From Streptomyces profundus (GTDB lineage Bacteria; Actinomycetota; Actinomycetes; Streptomycetales; Streptomycetaceae): a stretch of 64,000 nucleotides of DNA. The stretch spans positions 2,790,001 to 2,854,000 of the forward strand of contig NZ_CP082362.1 in NCBI RefSeq assembly GCF_020740535.1, read 5' to 3'. The notes under the pieces were generated by a model. The model did not search any database, was not told the origin of the DNA, and was given only the letters and a program-made list of their open reading frames with translations. Positions within the stretch are counted from its first letter, which is position 1. Each line of letters begins with the position of its first letter. This document shows positions 57,193-64,000 of the stretch, piece after piece. The position numbers were made by a program, and so were the translations under genes.

Positions 57193-58413
57193 ATGAGAAA
57201 CCCCATCACCCGCATGCGCAAACGGTGGCTCGCCACAGCGACGGCCGCCCTCGTCCTCACCGGCGTCGCCGTCGCCGTCCAACTGCCGGCCGACGCGCGG
57301 CAGTCGAGCGCGCCCGAGTACGGGCAGGACGACCTGCGCCGGGACGCCGACGCCATCACGGCGCTGGGCGTCACCGGCGTCCAGGCCCGGGTGACCACGG
57401 GCAACGGGCCTGACCTGGTCGCGACCAGCGGCGTCGCCGAGGTGGACACGGACCTCCCGGTGCCGGACGACGGCTACTTCCGGATGGCCAGCACCGGCAA
57501 GACGCTGGTGGCGGCCGTGGTCCTAGGGCTGGTCGACGAGGGCGAGCTGACGCTCGACGACACGGTGGACCACTGGCTGCCGGGCCTGGTGGACGGCAAC
57601 GGCAACGACGGACGGCTGATCACCGTCCGCCACCTCCTCCAGCACACCAGCGGCATCCACGACGACCTCCCCGGCCACGCCACCCCGGAGGAGTACCTGG
57701 AGCACCGACACGACACCCACACCCCCCGGGAGATCGTCGCGCGGGCGATGGAGCACGGCCCGGACTTCCCGCCCGGCACCGGCTGGGGCTACTCCAACGC
57801 CGGCTATGTCCTGCTCACCCTGATCATCGAGGAGATCACCGACCGCCCCTGGCACGAGGAGGTGGCGGACCGGATCCTGGACCCGCTGGGCATGGACCAC
57901 ACCTATCTGCCGGACGGCACGCCCACCATCCGCGAGCCCCACGCCAACAGCTACGAGGTCTTCCCGTCCGGCGAACGGGTCGACGTCACCAGCGTGATCG
58001 TCCCCGACCCGGGCGGCTATGTCTCCACGACCGAGGACGTCAACCGCTTCTTCCAGGCCCTGCTCGGCGGCGAACTGCTGTCCGGGGCACGGCTGGCGGA
58101 GATGCGGGAGACCGTCCCGGTCGACGAGGAGATGCGGACGTTCTGGCCGGGCGGAGGCTATGGCCTGGGCCTGGTCAACCGGCCGCTGTCCTGCGGCGGC
58201 CACTACTGGGGCCACGAGGGCGGCGAGAGCGGCTACATCACCCTGAACGGCGCCACCGACGACGGCAGCCGCACCGTCACCGTCTCCATGTCCACCGCCC
58301 TGGGCGACTCGTTCGAGAGCATGCTCAGCCAGGAGCGGGCCGCCAGCGACCTCGTCGACCGCGCGCTGTGTGACACACCCGACAGCCTGGAGCAAGCACC
58401 TCGCTTGCAATAG
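57193..58413 (+). CDS. Exported serine hydrolase of the beta-lactamase / DD-peptidase superfamily
   Basis: A 406-residue protein. The N-terminus has basic residues then ATATAALVLTGVAVAVQLPA, a signal peptide. Penicillin-binding-like motifs: S-x-x-K in RMASTGKTLVAAVVLGLVDE, Tyr-x-Asn in WGYSNAGYVLL, and HEGGESGY as the third block. LITVRHLLQHTSGIHDDLPG is a family hallmark. It probably hydrolyses D-Ala peptides or an ester outside the membrane. It is divergent from the two-component genes. Its stop codon lies inside the operator of the next gene. Confidence 0.9.
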   Translation: MRNPITRMRKRWLATATAALVLTGVAVAVQLPADARQSSAPEYGQDDLRRDADAITALGVTGVQARVTTGNGPDLVATSGVAEVDTDLPVPDDGYFRMASTGKTLVAAVVLGLVDEGELTLDDTVDHWLPGLVDGNGNDGRLITVRHLLQHTSGIHDDLPGHATPEEYLEHRHDTHTPREIVARAMEHGPDFPPGTGWGYSNAGYVLLTLIIEEITDRPWHEEVADRILDPLGMDHTYLPDGTPTIREPHANSYEVFPSGERVDVTSVIVPDPGGYVSTTEDVNRFFQALLGGELLSGARLAEMRETVPVDEEMRTFWPGGGYGLGLVNRPLSCGGHYWGHEGGESGYITLNGATDDGSRTVTVSMSTALGDSFESMLSQERAASDLVDRALCDTPDSLEQAPRLQ

Positions 58414-58422
58414 TTAGCAAGC
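58403..58422. promoter_or_regulatory. Operator/promoter of the small XRE gene, overlapping the upstream stop codon
   Basis: GCTTGC-N8-GCAAGC (58403-58408 and 58417-58422) is an inverted repeat; a third GCAAGC lies at 58392. The TAG of the serine hydrolase gene is inside it. The XRE start codon is 18 bp further on, so binding would block that promoter. Confidence 0.6.
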
Positions 58423-58439
58423 TGGGGCACGCTGGGGCC

Positions 58440-58820
58440 ATGGCTTCACTCGGTGTGGGAGATCTGGGGGCGTTCCTGCGGGAGCAGCGGCAGCAGGCCA
58501 AGCTGTCCCTGCGACAGCTGGCCGACGCCGCCGGGGTGTCCAACCCCTATCTCAGCCAGATCGAGCGCGGACTGCGCAGACCGAGCGCGGAGATCCTGCA
58601 ACAGCTGGCCAAGGCGCTGCGGATCTCAGCCGAGACGCTGTACGTCCAGGCCGGTTTTCTCGACGAACGCGTGCGGGACGAGGCGGAGGAGGCCCCGCCG
58701 GTCGGGGTGCGGGAGGCGATCCTCGCCGATCCGGACCTCTCCGACCGGCAGAAGGAGGCCCTGCTCCAGATCTACGCCTCGTTCCGTGGCGAGCACCAAC
58801 AAGGGGAGGAACGACCATGA
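58440..58820 (+). CDS. Small XRE-family regulator
   Basis: A 126-residue protein with a clear helix-turn-helix at about 8-65 (FLREQRQQAKLSLRQLADAA, GVSNPYLSQIERGLRRPSAE) and a short acidic helix tail (LADPDLSDRQKEALLQIYAS). Homologues lie beside HbhA-like and DUF2516 genes in many Streptomyces. No ribosome-binding site is visible, so it may be leaderless. Its stop overlaps the next start (ATGA), so both are translated together. It probably represses itself through the inverted repeat at 58403. Confidence 0.9.
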   Translation: MASLGVGDLGAFLREQRQQAKLSLRQLADAAGVSNPYLSQIERGLRRPSAEILQQLAKALRISAETLYVQAGFLDERVRDEAEEAPPVGVREAILADPDLSDRQKEALLQIYASFRGEHQQGEERP

Positions 58821-59380
58821 CCATCACCGATGACCTGCGGAAGACCCTGAGCGAGTCGACGCCGCTCTATGTCGCGGCCGGCACGGCCGATCTCGCGGCG
58901 GAGAAGCTGCGTGAGCTGCCCGCCGCGCTGGAGCGGCTGCGCGCCGAGGCGCCCGAGCGGCTGCCCAAGCTGCGCGAGAAGGCCCAGCATGTGGCGTTCA
59001 CCGGCGTGGGCCTCGCCCTTGAGTACGCGGTGAAGGCGCGCGAGACGTACGACGAGCTGGCCGAACGCGGCAAGACCGCCGTCGAACGTCGCCGCGCGGC
59101 GGACGAGGCCGACCAGGACGGCGAGCCCTGGTCAGAGGTCCGCGTCGAACGCGAGCCGGTGACGGAGCCTGTGACGGAGCCGGTCACGGAGCCGGTGACC
59201 GACCCGGCCGGTGAATCGATCACGGAGCCGGTGACCGAGCCCGAGCCCGCGACCGAGCCGGCCGAGGCCGAGGCCCCCGCACCGGCCGACAAGGCCAAGG
59301 CGGCCCCCCGGGCGCGGCGCTCCCCCAGCGCCCGCAAGGCCGCCCCCCGCGCACCGAAGAAGATGCCCCCGAAGGACTGA
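58817..59380 (+). CDS. HbhA-like coiled-coil protein with Lys/Ala/Pro tail
   Basis: A 187-residue protein. The first 100 residues form a helical, coiled-coil-like region (LYVAAGTADLAAEKLRELPA, LERLRAEAPERLPKLREKAQ) similar to heparin-binding hemagglutinin. Then comes a TEPVTEPV repeat of about 40 residues and a basic Ala/Lys/Pro tail (RARRSPSARKAAPRAPKKMP) as in HbhA-type proteins. It overlaps the XRE gene by 4 bp, implying coupling. It may bind the cell surface or nucleic acid. The repeat and tail vary between strains in such proteins. Confidence 0.75.
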   Translation: MTITDDLRKTLSESTPLYVAAGTADLAAEKLRELPAALERLRAEAPERLPKLREKAQHVAFTGVGLALEYAVKARETYDELAERGKTAVERRRAADEADQDGEPWSEVRVEREPVTEPVTEPVTEPVTDPAGESITEPVTEPEPATEPAEAEAPAPADKAKAAPRARRSPSARKAAPRAPKKMPPKD

Positions 59381-59547
59381 CCGCCGACGACCGGCCACGG
59401 CCACGGCGCAGCCGCTGGCCCGGCCGGGCCGGGCCGGCCCGGGCATGGTTTCGGCAACCCCGGGCGGGAGCAGGCATTACCGACGTGGGCTTTCGGCGGG
59501 TAGCGTGGAAGGCGACCTTCAGCAAACGGACATAGTGGGTGGCGAGC

Positions 59548-59886
59548 ATGTTTCTCGAGAAGTTCATGTCGCTGTGGTTCTATCTCTTCCTCGCGCTGCT
59601 CGTCCTCAGCGTCTACGCGCTGGTGCACGCGGCGCTCCAGCGGGAGGACGCGTTCCGCGCGGCCAACAAGCAGACCAAGCCGTTCTGGCTGGTGATCCTC
59701 GGCGTCACGGTGGCGGTACAGCTGGCCATCCCGCATCTGCTGCTGGTGCTCGCCGGCACGGTGGCGACCGTCGTCTATCTGGTGGATGTGAAGCCCGCGG
59801 TCACCTCCGTGACGCGCGGCGGCGGCCGTGGCGGCGGCTGGAGCAGCAGCGACGGCCCCTACGGTCCCTACAACGGCAACCGCTGA
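59548..59886 (+). CDS. DUF2516-family membrane protein
   Basis: A 112-residue protein with two or three hydrophobic helices (LWFYLFLALLVLSVYALVHA; FWLVILGVTVAVQLAIPHLL) and a Gly-rich tail (GGGRGGGWSSSDGPYGPYNG). DUF2516 proteins are conserved small membrane proteins of actinobacteria with unknown function. ATG 59548 lies after GGGTGG. A 161-bp gap separates it from the HbhA-like gene. Confidence 0.9.
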   Translation: MFLEKFMSLWFYLFLALLVLSVYALVHAALQREDAFRAANKQTKPFWLVILGVTVAVQLAIPHLLLVLAGTVATVVYLVDVKPAVTSVTRGGGRGGGWSSSDGPYGPYNGNR

Positions 59887-59974
59887 GCGAGGCTCTCCCA
59901 GAGAGGTTAGCCGTGGCTGGTTTCTGCCCTTAGCATCGTCGGGACAACAGCCGCTGAATGCCAGAGGAACTGCC

Positions 59975-60595
59975 GTGCGCTTTCGCCTGACGCCGAGGGA
60001 GACCAGCTTTTACGAGCTGTTCGCCACCGCGGCCGACAATGTGCTCAGTGGCTCGAAACTGCTGATGGAGCTGCTGGGCGCCGATGCGGCGGCGCGGGTG
60101 GAAATCGGTGAGCGGATGCGCGCGGCCGAGCACGCCGGTGACGATGTGACCCATGCCATCTTCCATCAGCTGAACTCGTCGTTTGTCACCCCGTTCGACC
60201 GCGAGGACATCTACCGGCTGGCCTCACTGCTCGACGACATCATGGATTTCATGGAAGAGGCCGTCGACCTGGTGGTTCTCTACAAGATCGACGAACTGCC
60301 CAAGGGCGTGGAGAGCCAGATAGAGGTGCTCGGCAGGGCGGCCGAGCTGACCGCCGAGGCGATGCCGAGGCTGCGCACCATGCGGGAGCTGAACGAGTAC
60401 TGGATCGAGGTCAACCGCCTGGAGAACCAGGCGGACCAGGTGCATCGGAAGCTCTTGGCGCAGCTGTTCAGCGGGGGCTTCGAGGCCATCGAGGTGATGA
60501 AGCTCAAGCAGATCGTGGATGTGCTGGAGGAGGCGGCCGACGCCTTCGAGTCGGTCGCCAACACGGTGGAGACGATTGTGGTCAAGGAGTCCTGA
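59975..60595 (+). CDS. DUF47-family PhoU-like protein
   Basis: A 206-residue helical protein with the PhoU-like metal-binding helices: EIGERMRAAEHAGDDVTHAI, FDREDIYRLASLLDDIMDFM and EYWIEVNRLENQADQVHRKL. The E-x3-D pairs bind metal ions. DUF47 proteins regulate or accompany Pit phosphate transporters, and such a gene follows 7 bp after the stop. GAGGAA lies before the GTG start at 59975. It likely controls phosphate uptake. Confidence 0.94.
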   Translation: MRFRLTPRETSFYELFATAADNVLSGSKLLMELLGADAAARVEIGERMRAAEHAGDDVTHAIFHQLNSSFVTPFDREDIYRLASLLDDIMDFMEEAVDLVVLYKIDELPKGVESQIEVLGRAAELTAEAMPRLRTMRELNEYWIEVNRLENQADQVHRKLLAQLFSGGFEAIEVMKLKQIVDVLEEAADAFESVANTVETIVVKES

Positions 60596-60602
60596 GCCCA
60601 CT

Positions 60603-61601
60603 GTGGACACCTTCGCTCTGCTCGTCGTCATCGGTGCGGCGTTCTTCTTCACCTACACCAACGGCTTCCACGACTCCGCCAACGCGATCGCCACCTCGAT
60701 CTCGACCCGGGCGTTGACGCCACGTATCGCACTCGCGATGGCCGCGCTGATGAACATGGCCGGGGCGTTTCTGGGCTCCGGCGTGGCCAAGACCGTCAGC
60801 GAGGGGTTGATCGCCACCCCGACGGGCAAACAGGGCATGGTCATCCTGTTCGCCGCGCTGGTGGGGGCCATCTCCTGGAATCTGGTCTCCTGGCACTACG
60901 GTCTCCCCTCGTCCTCCTCGCACGCGCTCTTCGGCGGCCTGGTGGGGGCCGCGCTGGCCGGGAGCTCGACCGTGCACTGGGACGGCGTGCTCACCAAGAT
61001 CGTGATTCCCATGATCCTTTCGCCGCTGATCGGCCTGGTGCTGGGCTATCTGGTGATGGTCGGCATCCTGTGGGCCTTCCGAAAGGCCAACCCGCACCGC
61101 GCGCAGCGGGGTTTCCGGATGGCGCAGACGGTCTCGGCGGCGGGGATGGCCCTGGGCCACGGGCTACAGGACGCCCAGAAGACCATGGGCGTGGTGGTGA
61201 TGGCGCTGGTGATCGCCGGTGTGCAGGACGAGAGCGACGCCATCCCGATCTGGGTGAAGGTGTCCTGTGCGTTGATGCTGTCGCTCGGCACCTATGCGGG
61301 CGGCTGGCGGATCATGCGCACCCTGGGCCGGCGGATCATCGAGCTGGACCCGCCGCGCGGTTTCGCGGCGGAGACCACGGCGGCCTCGGTGCTGTACTCG
61401 GCGTCGTACTTCTTCCACGCGCCGATCTCGACCACCCATGTGATCACCTCGGCGATCATGGGCGTGGGCGCCACCCGTCGGGTGAGCGCGGTGCGCTGGG
61501 GGGTGGCGGGGAGCATCGTGCGCGGCTGGTTCATCACCATGCCGGCGGCCGGTGGGGTGGCCGCGCTGAGCTACTGGCTGGTGCGTCTCGCGGTCGGCTA
61601 G
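60603..61601 (+). CDS. pit: Pit-family inorganic phosphate transporter
   Basis: A 332-residue membrane protein with about 8-10 helices. The duplicated family motif appears as FTYTNGFHDSANAIATSIST and SAAGMALGHGLQDAQKTMGV (GFxDaaN-type and GxNDxqk-type), with SWHYGLPSSSSHALFGGLVG and ISTTHVITSAIMGVGATRR as the second motif pair. It imports metal-phosphate with protons. The GTG start at 60603 lies 7 bp after the DUF47 stop, so the two form an operon. This pair is typical of Streptomyces core chromosome. Confidence 0.94.
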   Translation: MDTFALLVVIGAAFFFTYTNGFHDSANAIATSISTRALTPRIALAMAALMNMAGAFLGSGVAKTVSEGLIATPTGKQGMVILFAALVGAISWNLVSWHYGLPSSSSHALFGGLVGAALAGSSTVHWDGVLTKIVIPMILSPLIGLVLGYLVMVGILWAFRKANPHRAQRGFRMAQTVSAAGMALGHGLQDAQKTMGVVVMALVIAGVQDESDAIPIWVKVSCALMLSLGTYAGGWRIMRTLGRRIIELDPPRGFAAETTAASVLYSASYFFHAPISTTHVITSAIMGVGATRRVSAVRWGVAGSIVRGWFITMPAAGGVAALSYWLVRLAVG

Positions 61602-61699
61602 GGAGGGCCCGGAGCCGGATCACGAGCCTCCATCACCACGGTCACACCACCATTCCCTCACGGTCCCCACCCTTGACGGTGTGGCTTGACAGCAGTTCC

Positions 61700-61718
61700 C
61701 CAACCGATGATCGGTTGG
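61700..61718. promoter_or_regulatory. Perfect 19-bp palindrome upstream of the subtilase gene
   Basis: CCAACCGAT-G-ATCGGTTGG has 9-bp perfect arms around one central G. It lies 49-67 bp before the TTG start, close to a TTGACA at 61686-61691 that could be a -35 box. It is a good repressor site, although no regulator gene adjoins it. Confidence 0.65.
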
Positions 61719-61766
61719 CGGAGGACGGATGACGCCTCCTGCCAACTTCTGTCACCAGGGGGACAG

Positions 61767-64000
61767 TTGAAGAAAGATTCCAAGAGGGCACGCCTTCGGA
61801 TAGCCGGGGCCACGGCCGTTGCGCTCGCCATGACGGCGGGATTAGCGGCGACGGCCGGAGCTGAGGAAGGGGCGGCGGGCCAGGTCCCGACCGTCTCCGA
61901 GCGGGAGGCCGTCGGTGAGCGGATCACGCTGATCACGGGTGATCAGGTGGTGCTCGGCCAGGACGGTCAGGTCACCGGGCTGATCCCGGCCGAGGGCCGG
62001 GAGAACATCCCGGTGCGCACCACCAAGGTCGGCGAGAACCTCCAAGTGCTGCCAGCCGACGTGATCCCACTGCTCCACGACGGCACGCTCGACCGCCGTC
62101 TCTTCGATGTCACCGAGCTGAGCCGCGAACAGTACCGACAGGTCGACGGCCTGCGGCTGATCGTCTCCTACACCGGAACCGACCAGGGCGCCGCCGAACT
62201 GTTCGCCGACGCCGACCCGGACGTCGACGCCACCCTGGACGCCGTGGACGGCGAAGCGCTGACCGTCGCGGCCGAGGACATCCCCGCCCTGTGGGCCGAA
62301 CTGACCCGACCCGCCGAGGGCGTCGGCACCCTGGACGCGGCACCCGGCGTCGGCTCGATCGCGCTGGACGGCCTGGTCACCAAGTCACTGGACGTCAGCG
62401 TGCCGCAGATCGGCGCCCCCGACGCCTGGGAAGCCGGCTTCGACGGCACGGGCATCACCGTCGCCGTGCTGGACACCGGCATCGCCAAGGAACACGAGGA
62501 CCTCGGCGCCGACAAGATCACCGCCGAACAGAACTTCTCCGAGTCGGATGTCGTGACCGACCTCGACGGCCATGGCACCCACGTCGCCGCCACGGTCGCC
62601 GGGAGCGGCGATCCGTACAACGGGGTGGCTCCCGGCGCGGAGTTGTTCAACGGCAAGGTGTTGGACGACTTCGGCAGCGGCTGGGAGTCGGACATCATCG
62701 AGGGCATGCAGTGGGCCGTCGACGAGGGCGCCGACATCGTCTCGATGAGCCTGGGCGGCTACGCCGGCAACGAGATCGACCCCATGGAAGAAGCCGTCAA
62801 CACCCTCTCCGCCGAGAGCGACGCCCTCTTCGTCATCGCCGCCGGCAACTCCGGCCCCTCCGCCGGCTCCGTCGACAGCCCCGGTACGGCGGACGCCGCG
62901 CTGACGGTGGGCGCCGTGGATGACGCCGACGAGCTGGCCGACTTCTCCTCCGTCGGCCCCCGCGTCCGAGACGGCGCCCTGAAGCCCGACGTGACCGCCC
63001 CCGGCGTCGACATCGCCGCCGCCGGCGCCGAGAACGCCGCCATCTGGGACTACGGCACCCCCGTCGACGACACCCACGTCGCCATCTCCGGCACCTCCAT
63101 GGCCACCCCCCACGTCGCCGGCGCGGCGGCGCTGGTCGCCCAGGCCAACCCCGAGTTGACCGGCCAGCAGGTCAAGGCCGTACTCTCCGGCTCCGCCATC
63201 ACCGCCGACGGCTACAGCGCCATCCAACAAGGCTCCGGCCGCATCGACGTACCCGCCGCGATCGCGCAGTCGGTGATCGCCGAACCGGCCAACCTCAGCT
63301 TCGGCATCGTGCCCTTCCCGCACGAGGACGCGGTCAGTAGGGAACTGACCTACGCCAACCTCGGCGATGCGGACGTCACCCTCCAGCTGAGCGCCACCGC
63401 CACCGACCCCGAGGGCGCCCAGGCCCCCGAAGGGCTCTTCAGCCTCTCCGCCGACGAGGTCACCATCCCCGCCGGCGACACCGCCACCGTCGAGGTGACA
63501 GCTGATGCTTCGGCCGGCACCCTCTTCGGCGTCCACTCCCTCCACATCACCGCGACCGACGGCACCACCACCGTCACCACCGCCGGCGCCGTGGAACGCG
63601 AGCAGGAGAAGTTCGACCTCACCGTCGAATCCACCGACAGGACCGGCGCCCCGACCCAGGAGTTCTACGGGTACGCCTACGACCTGGAGACCCAGGAGCG
63701 CTACGAGTTCCTCGGCACCGAGGGCAGCGGCACGGTCCGGGTGCCCCCGGGCGAGTACGCGGTCGACGTCTCGCTCTACCACCTGGACGAGACCGGTGCG
63801 GAGCTCGCCGGCGTCGACTGGCTGGTCGCCCCCGGCGTCCAGGTCGACGAGGACACCACCGTCACCGCCGACGCCAACGACGCCGAGCTGATCGACTGGA
63901 CGCTGGAGGACGAGACCGCCGAGCAGACGATCCTCTCCCCCACCATCCGCTTCCTCGACGAGTCGGGGAGGACGAGGCTCTCCCTCGGCTGGAGTGTGAT
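61767..64000 (+). CDS. Secreted S8-family serine peptidase (subtilisin-like), C-terminus cut by window end
   Basis: At least 744 residues from a TTG at 61767 (GGGGG seven bases upstream). A signal peptide runs through ATAVALAMTAGLAATAGAEE. A propeptide of about 200 residues follows, then the catalytic domain with VAVLDTGIAKEHEDL (Asp236), DLDGHGTHVAATVAG (His269), oxyanion FVIAAGNSGPSAG and GTSMATPHVAGAAAL (Ser444). After it beta-sandwich domains begin (LSFGIVPFPHEDAVSRELTY). It belongs to the large multi-domain subtilases that Streptomyces secrete to degrade proteins. A perfect palindrome lies in its promoter region. Confidence 0.92.
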   Translation, partial: MKKDSKRARLRIAGATAVALAMTAGLAATAGAEEGAAGQVPTVSEREAVGERITLITGDQVVLGQDGQVTGLIPAEGRENIPVRTTKVGENLQVLPADVIPLLHDGTLDRRLFDVTELSREQYRQVDGLRLIVSYTGTDQGAAELFADADPDVDATLDAVDGEALTVAAEDIPALWAELTRPAEGVGTLDAAPGVGSIALDGLVTKSLDVSVPQIGAPDAWEAGFDGTGITVAVLDTGIAKEHEDLGADKITAEQNFSESDVVTDLDGHGTHVAATVAGSGDPYNGVAPGAELFNGKVLDDFGSGWESDIIEGMQWAVDEGADIVSMSLGGYAGNEIDPMEEAVNTLSAESDALFVIAAGNSGPSAGSVDSPGTADAALTVGAVDDADELADFSSVGPRVRDGALKPDVTAPGVDIAAAGAENAAIWDYGTPVDDTHVAISGTSMATPHVAGAAALVAQANPELTGQQVKAVLSGSAITADGYSAIQQGSGRIDVPAAIAQSVIAEPANLSFGIVPFPHEDAVSRELTYANLGDADVTLQLSATATDPEGAQAPEGLFSLSADEVTIPAGDTATVEVTADASAGTLFGVHSLHITATDGTTTVTTAGAVEREQEKFDLTVESTDRTGAPTQEFYGYAYDLETQERYEFLGTEGSGTVRVPPGEYAVDVSLYHLDETGAELAGVDWLVAPGVQVDEDTTVTADANDAELIDWTLEDETAEQTILSPTIRFLDESGRTRLSLGWSV

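Overview
The window is high-GC actinobacterial chromosome, most likely Streptomyces or a close relative. The signs are G/C-saturated third codon positions, frequent GTG and TTG starts behind GGAGG-type ribosome sites, several apparently leaderless genes, and families typical of that group: DUF397 with DUF5753 XRE regulators, Scr1/AbaA-like ATPases, SigJ-type ECF sigma factors, PknB-like kinases, mycothiol-dependent enzymes and DUF2516. I see no rRNA, tRNA, CRISPR array, insertion sequence or prophage.

Layout. 0-7.4 kb: a truncated Ser/Thr kinase, an MMPL transporter with its TetR regulator and two palindromic operators, a methyltransferase, and a SigJ-type sigma factor divergent from an AhpD-like protein. 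7.5-11.3 kb: a three-domain lanthionine synthetase with a complete zinc site of the unusual Cys-Cys-Cys type, followed by a small Cys/Ser/Thr-rich ORF that is a candidate precursor. 11.3-18.2 kb: LysR/oxidoreductase, glycosyltransferase, XRE/NTF2-like and mycothiol-enzyme genes and a UDP-sugar dehydrogenase. 18.3-20.9 kb: a divergent SIR2-like protein next to an XRE regulator. 21-25.2 kb: a GNAT enzyme, a hydrolase remnant, a membrane beta-propeller protein and a LOG-type enzyme. 25.2-30.1 kb: a regulatory island of ATPase, small membrane protein, DUF7848-like, Nudix-like and PCMT-like genes divergent from XRE-DUF5753 and three DUF397 genes, one of them decayed. 30.6-33.2 kb: a lower-GC segment with a radical SAM protein that ends in seven C-x-P motifs, a phosphotransferase and a Nudix hydrolase, with near-identical upstream elements at both ends.

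33.2-39.0 kb: a receptor kinase with duplicated outer domains, a secreted lectin/DUF11 protein and a heparinase-type lyase. 39.2-44.1 kb: a STAND ATPase locus (83-residue protein, membrane STAND ATPase, Crp regulator, cyclase-like protein) whose members share short Gly/Asn-rich end motifs, a possible signalosome. 44.4-51.8 kb: a secreted propeller glycosidase, an XRE/SDR pair, and an operon of ABC-F protein, streptogramin-lyase-like protein and hydrolase divergent from a TetR gene. 52-57 kb: small enzymes and a two-component system. 57-61.6 kb: a serine hydrolase, then what looks like core genome (XRE, HbhA-like, DUF2516, DUF47, Pit phosphate transporter). 61.8-64 kb: a secreted subtilase cut by the window end.

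The best candidates for undescribed biology are the STAND/adaptor/cyclase-like locus, the radical SAM protein with its C-x-P tail, the CCG-type lanthionine synthetase with its candidate peptide, and the SIR2-like/XRE pair.
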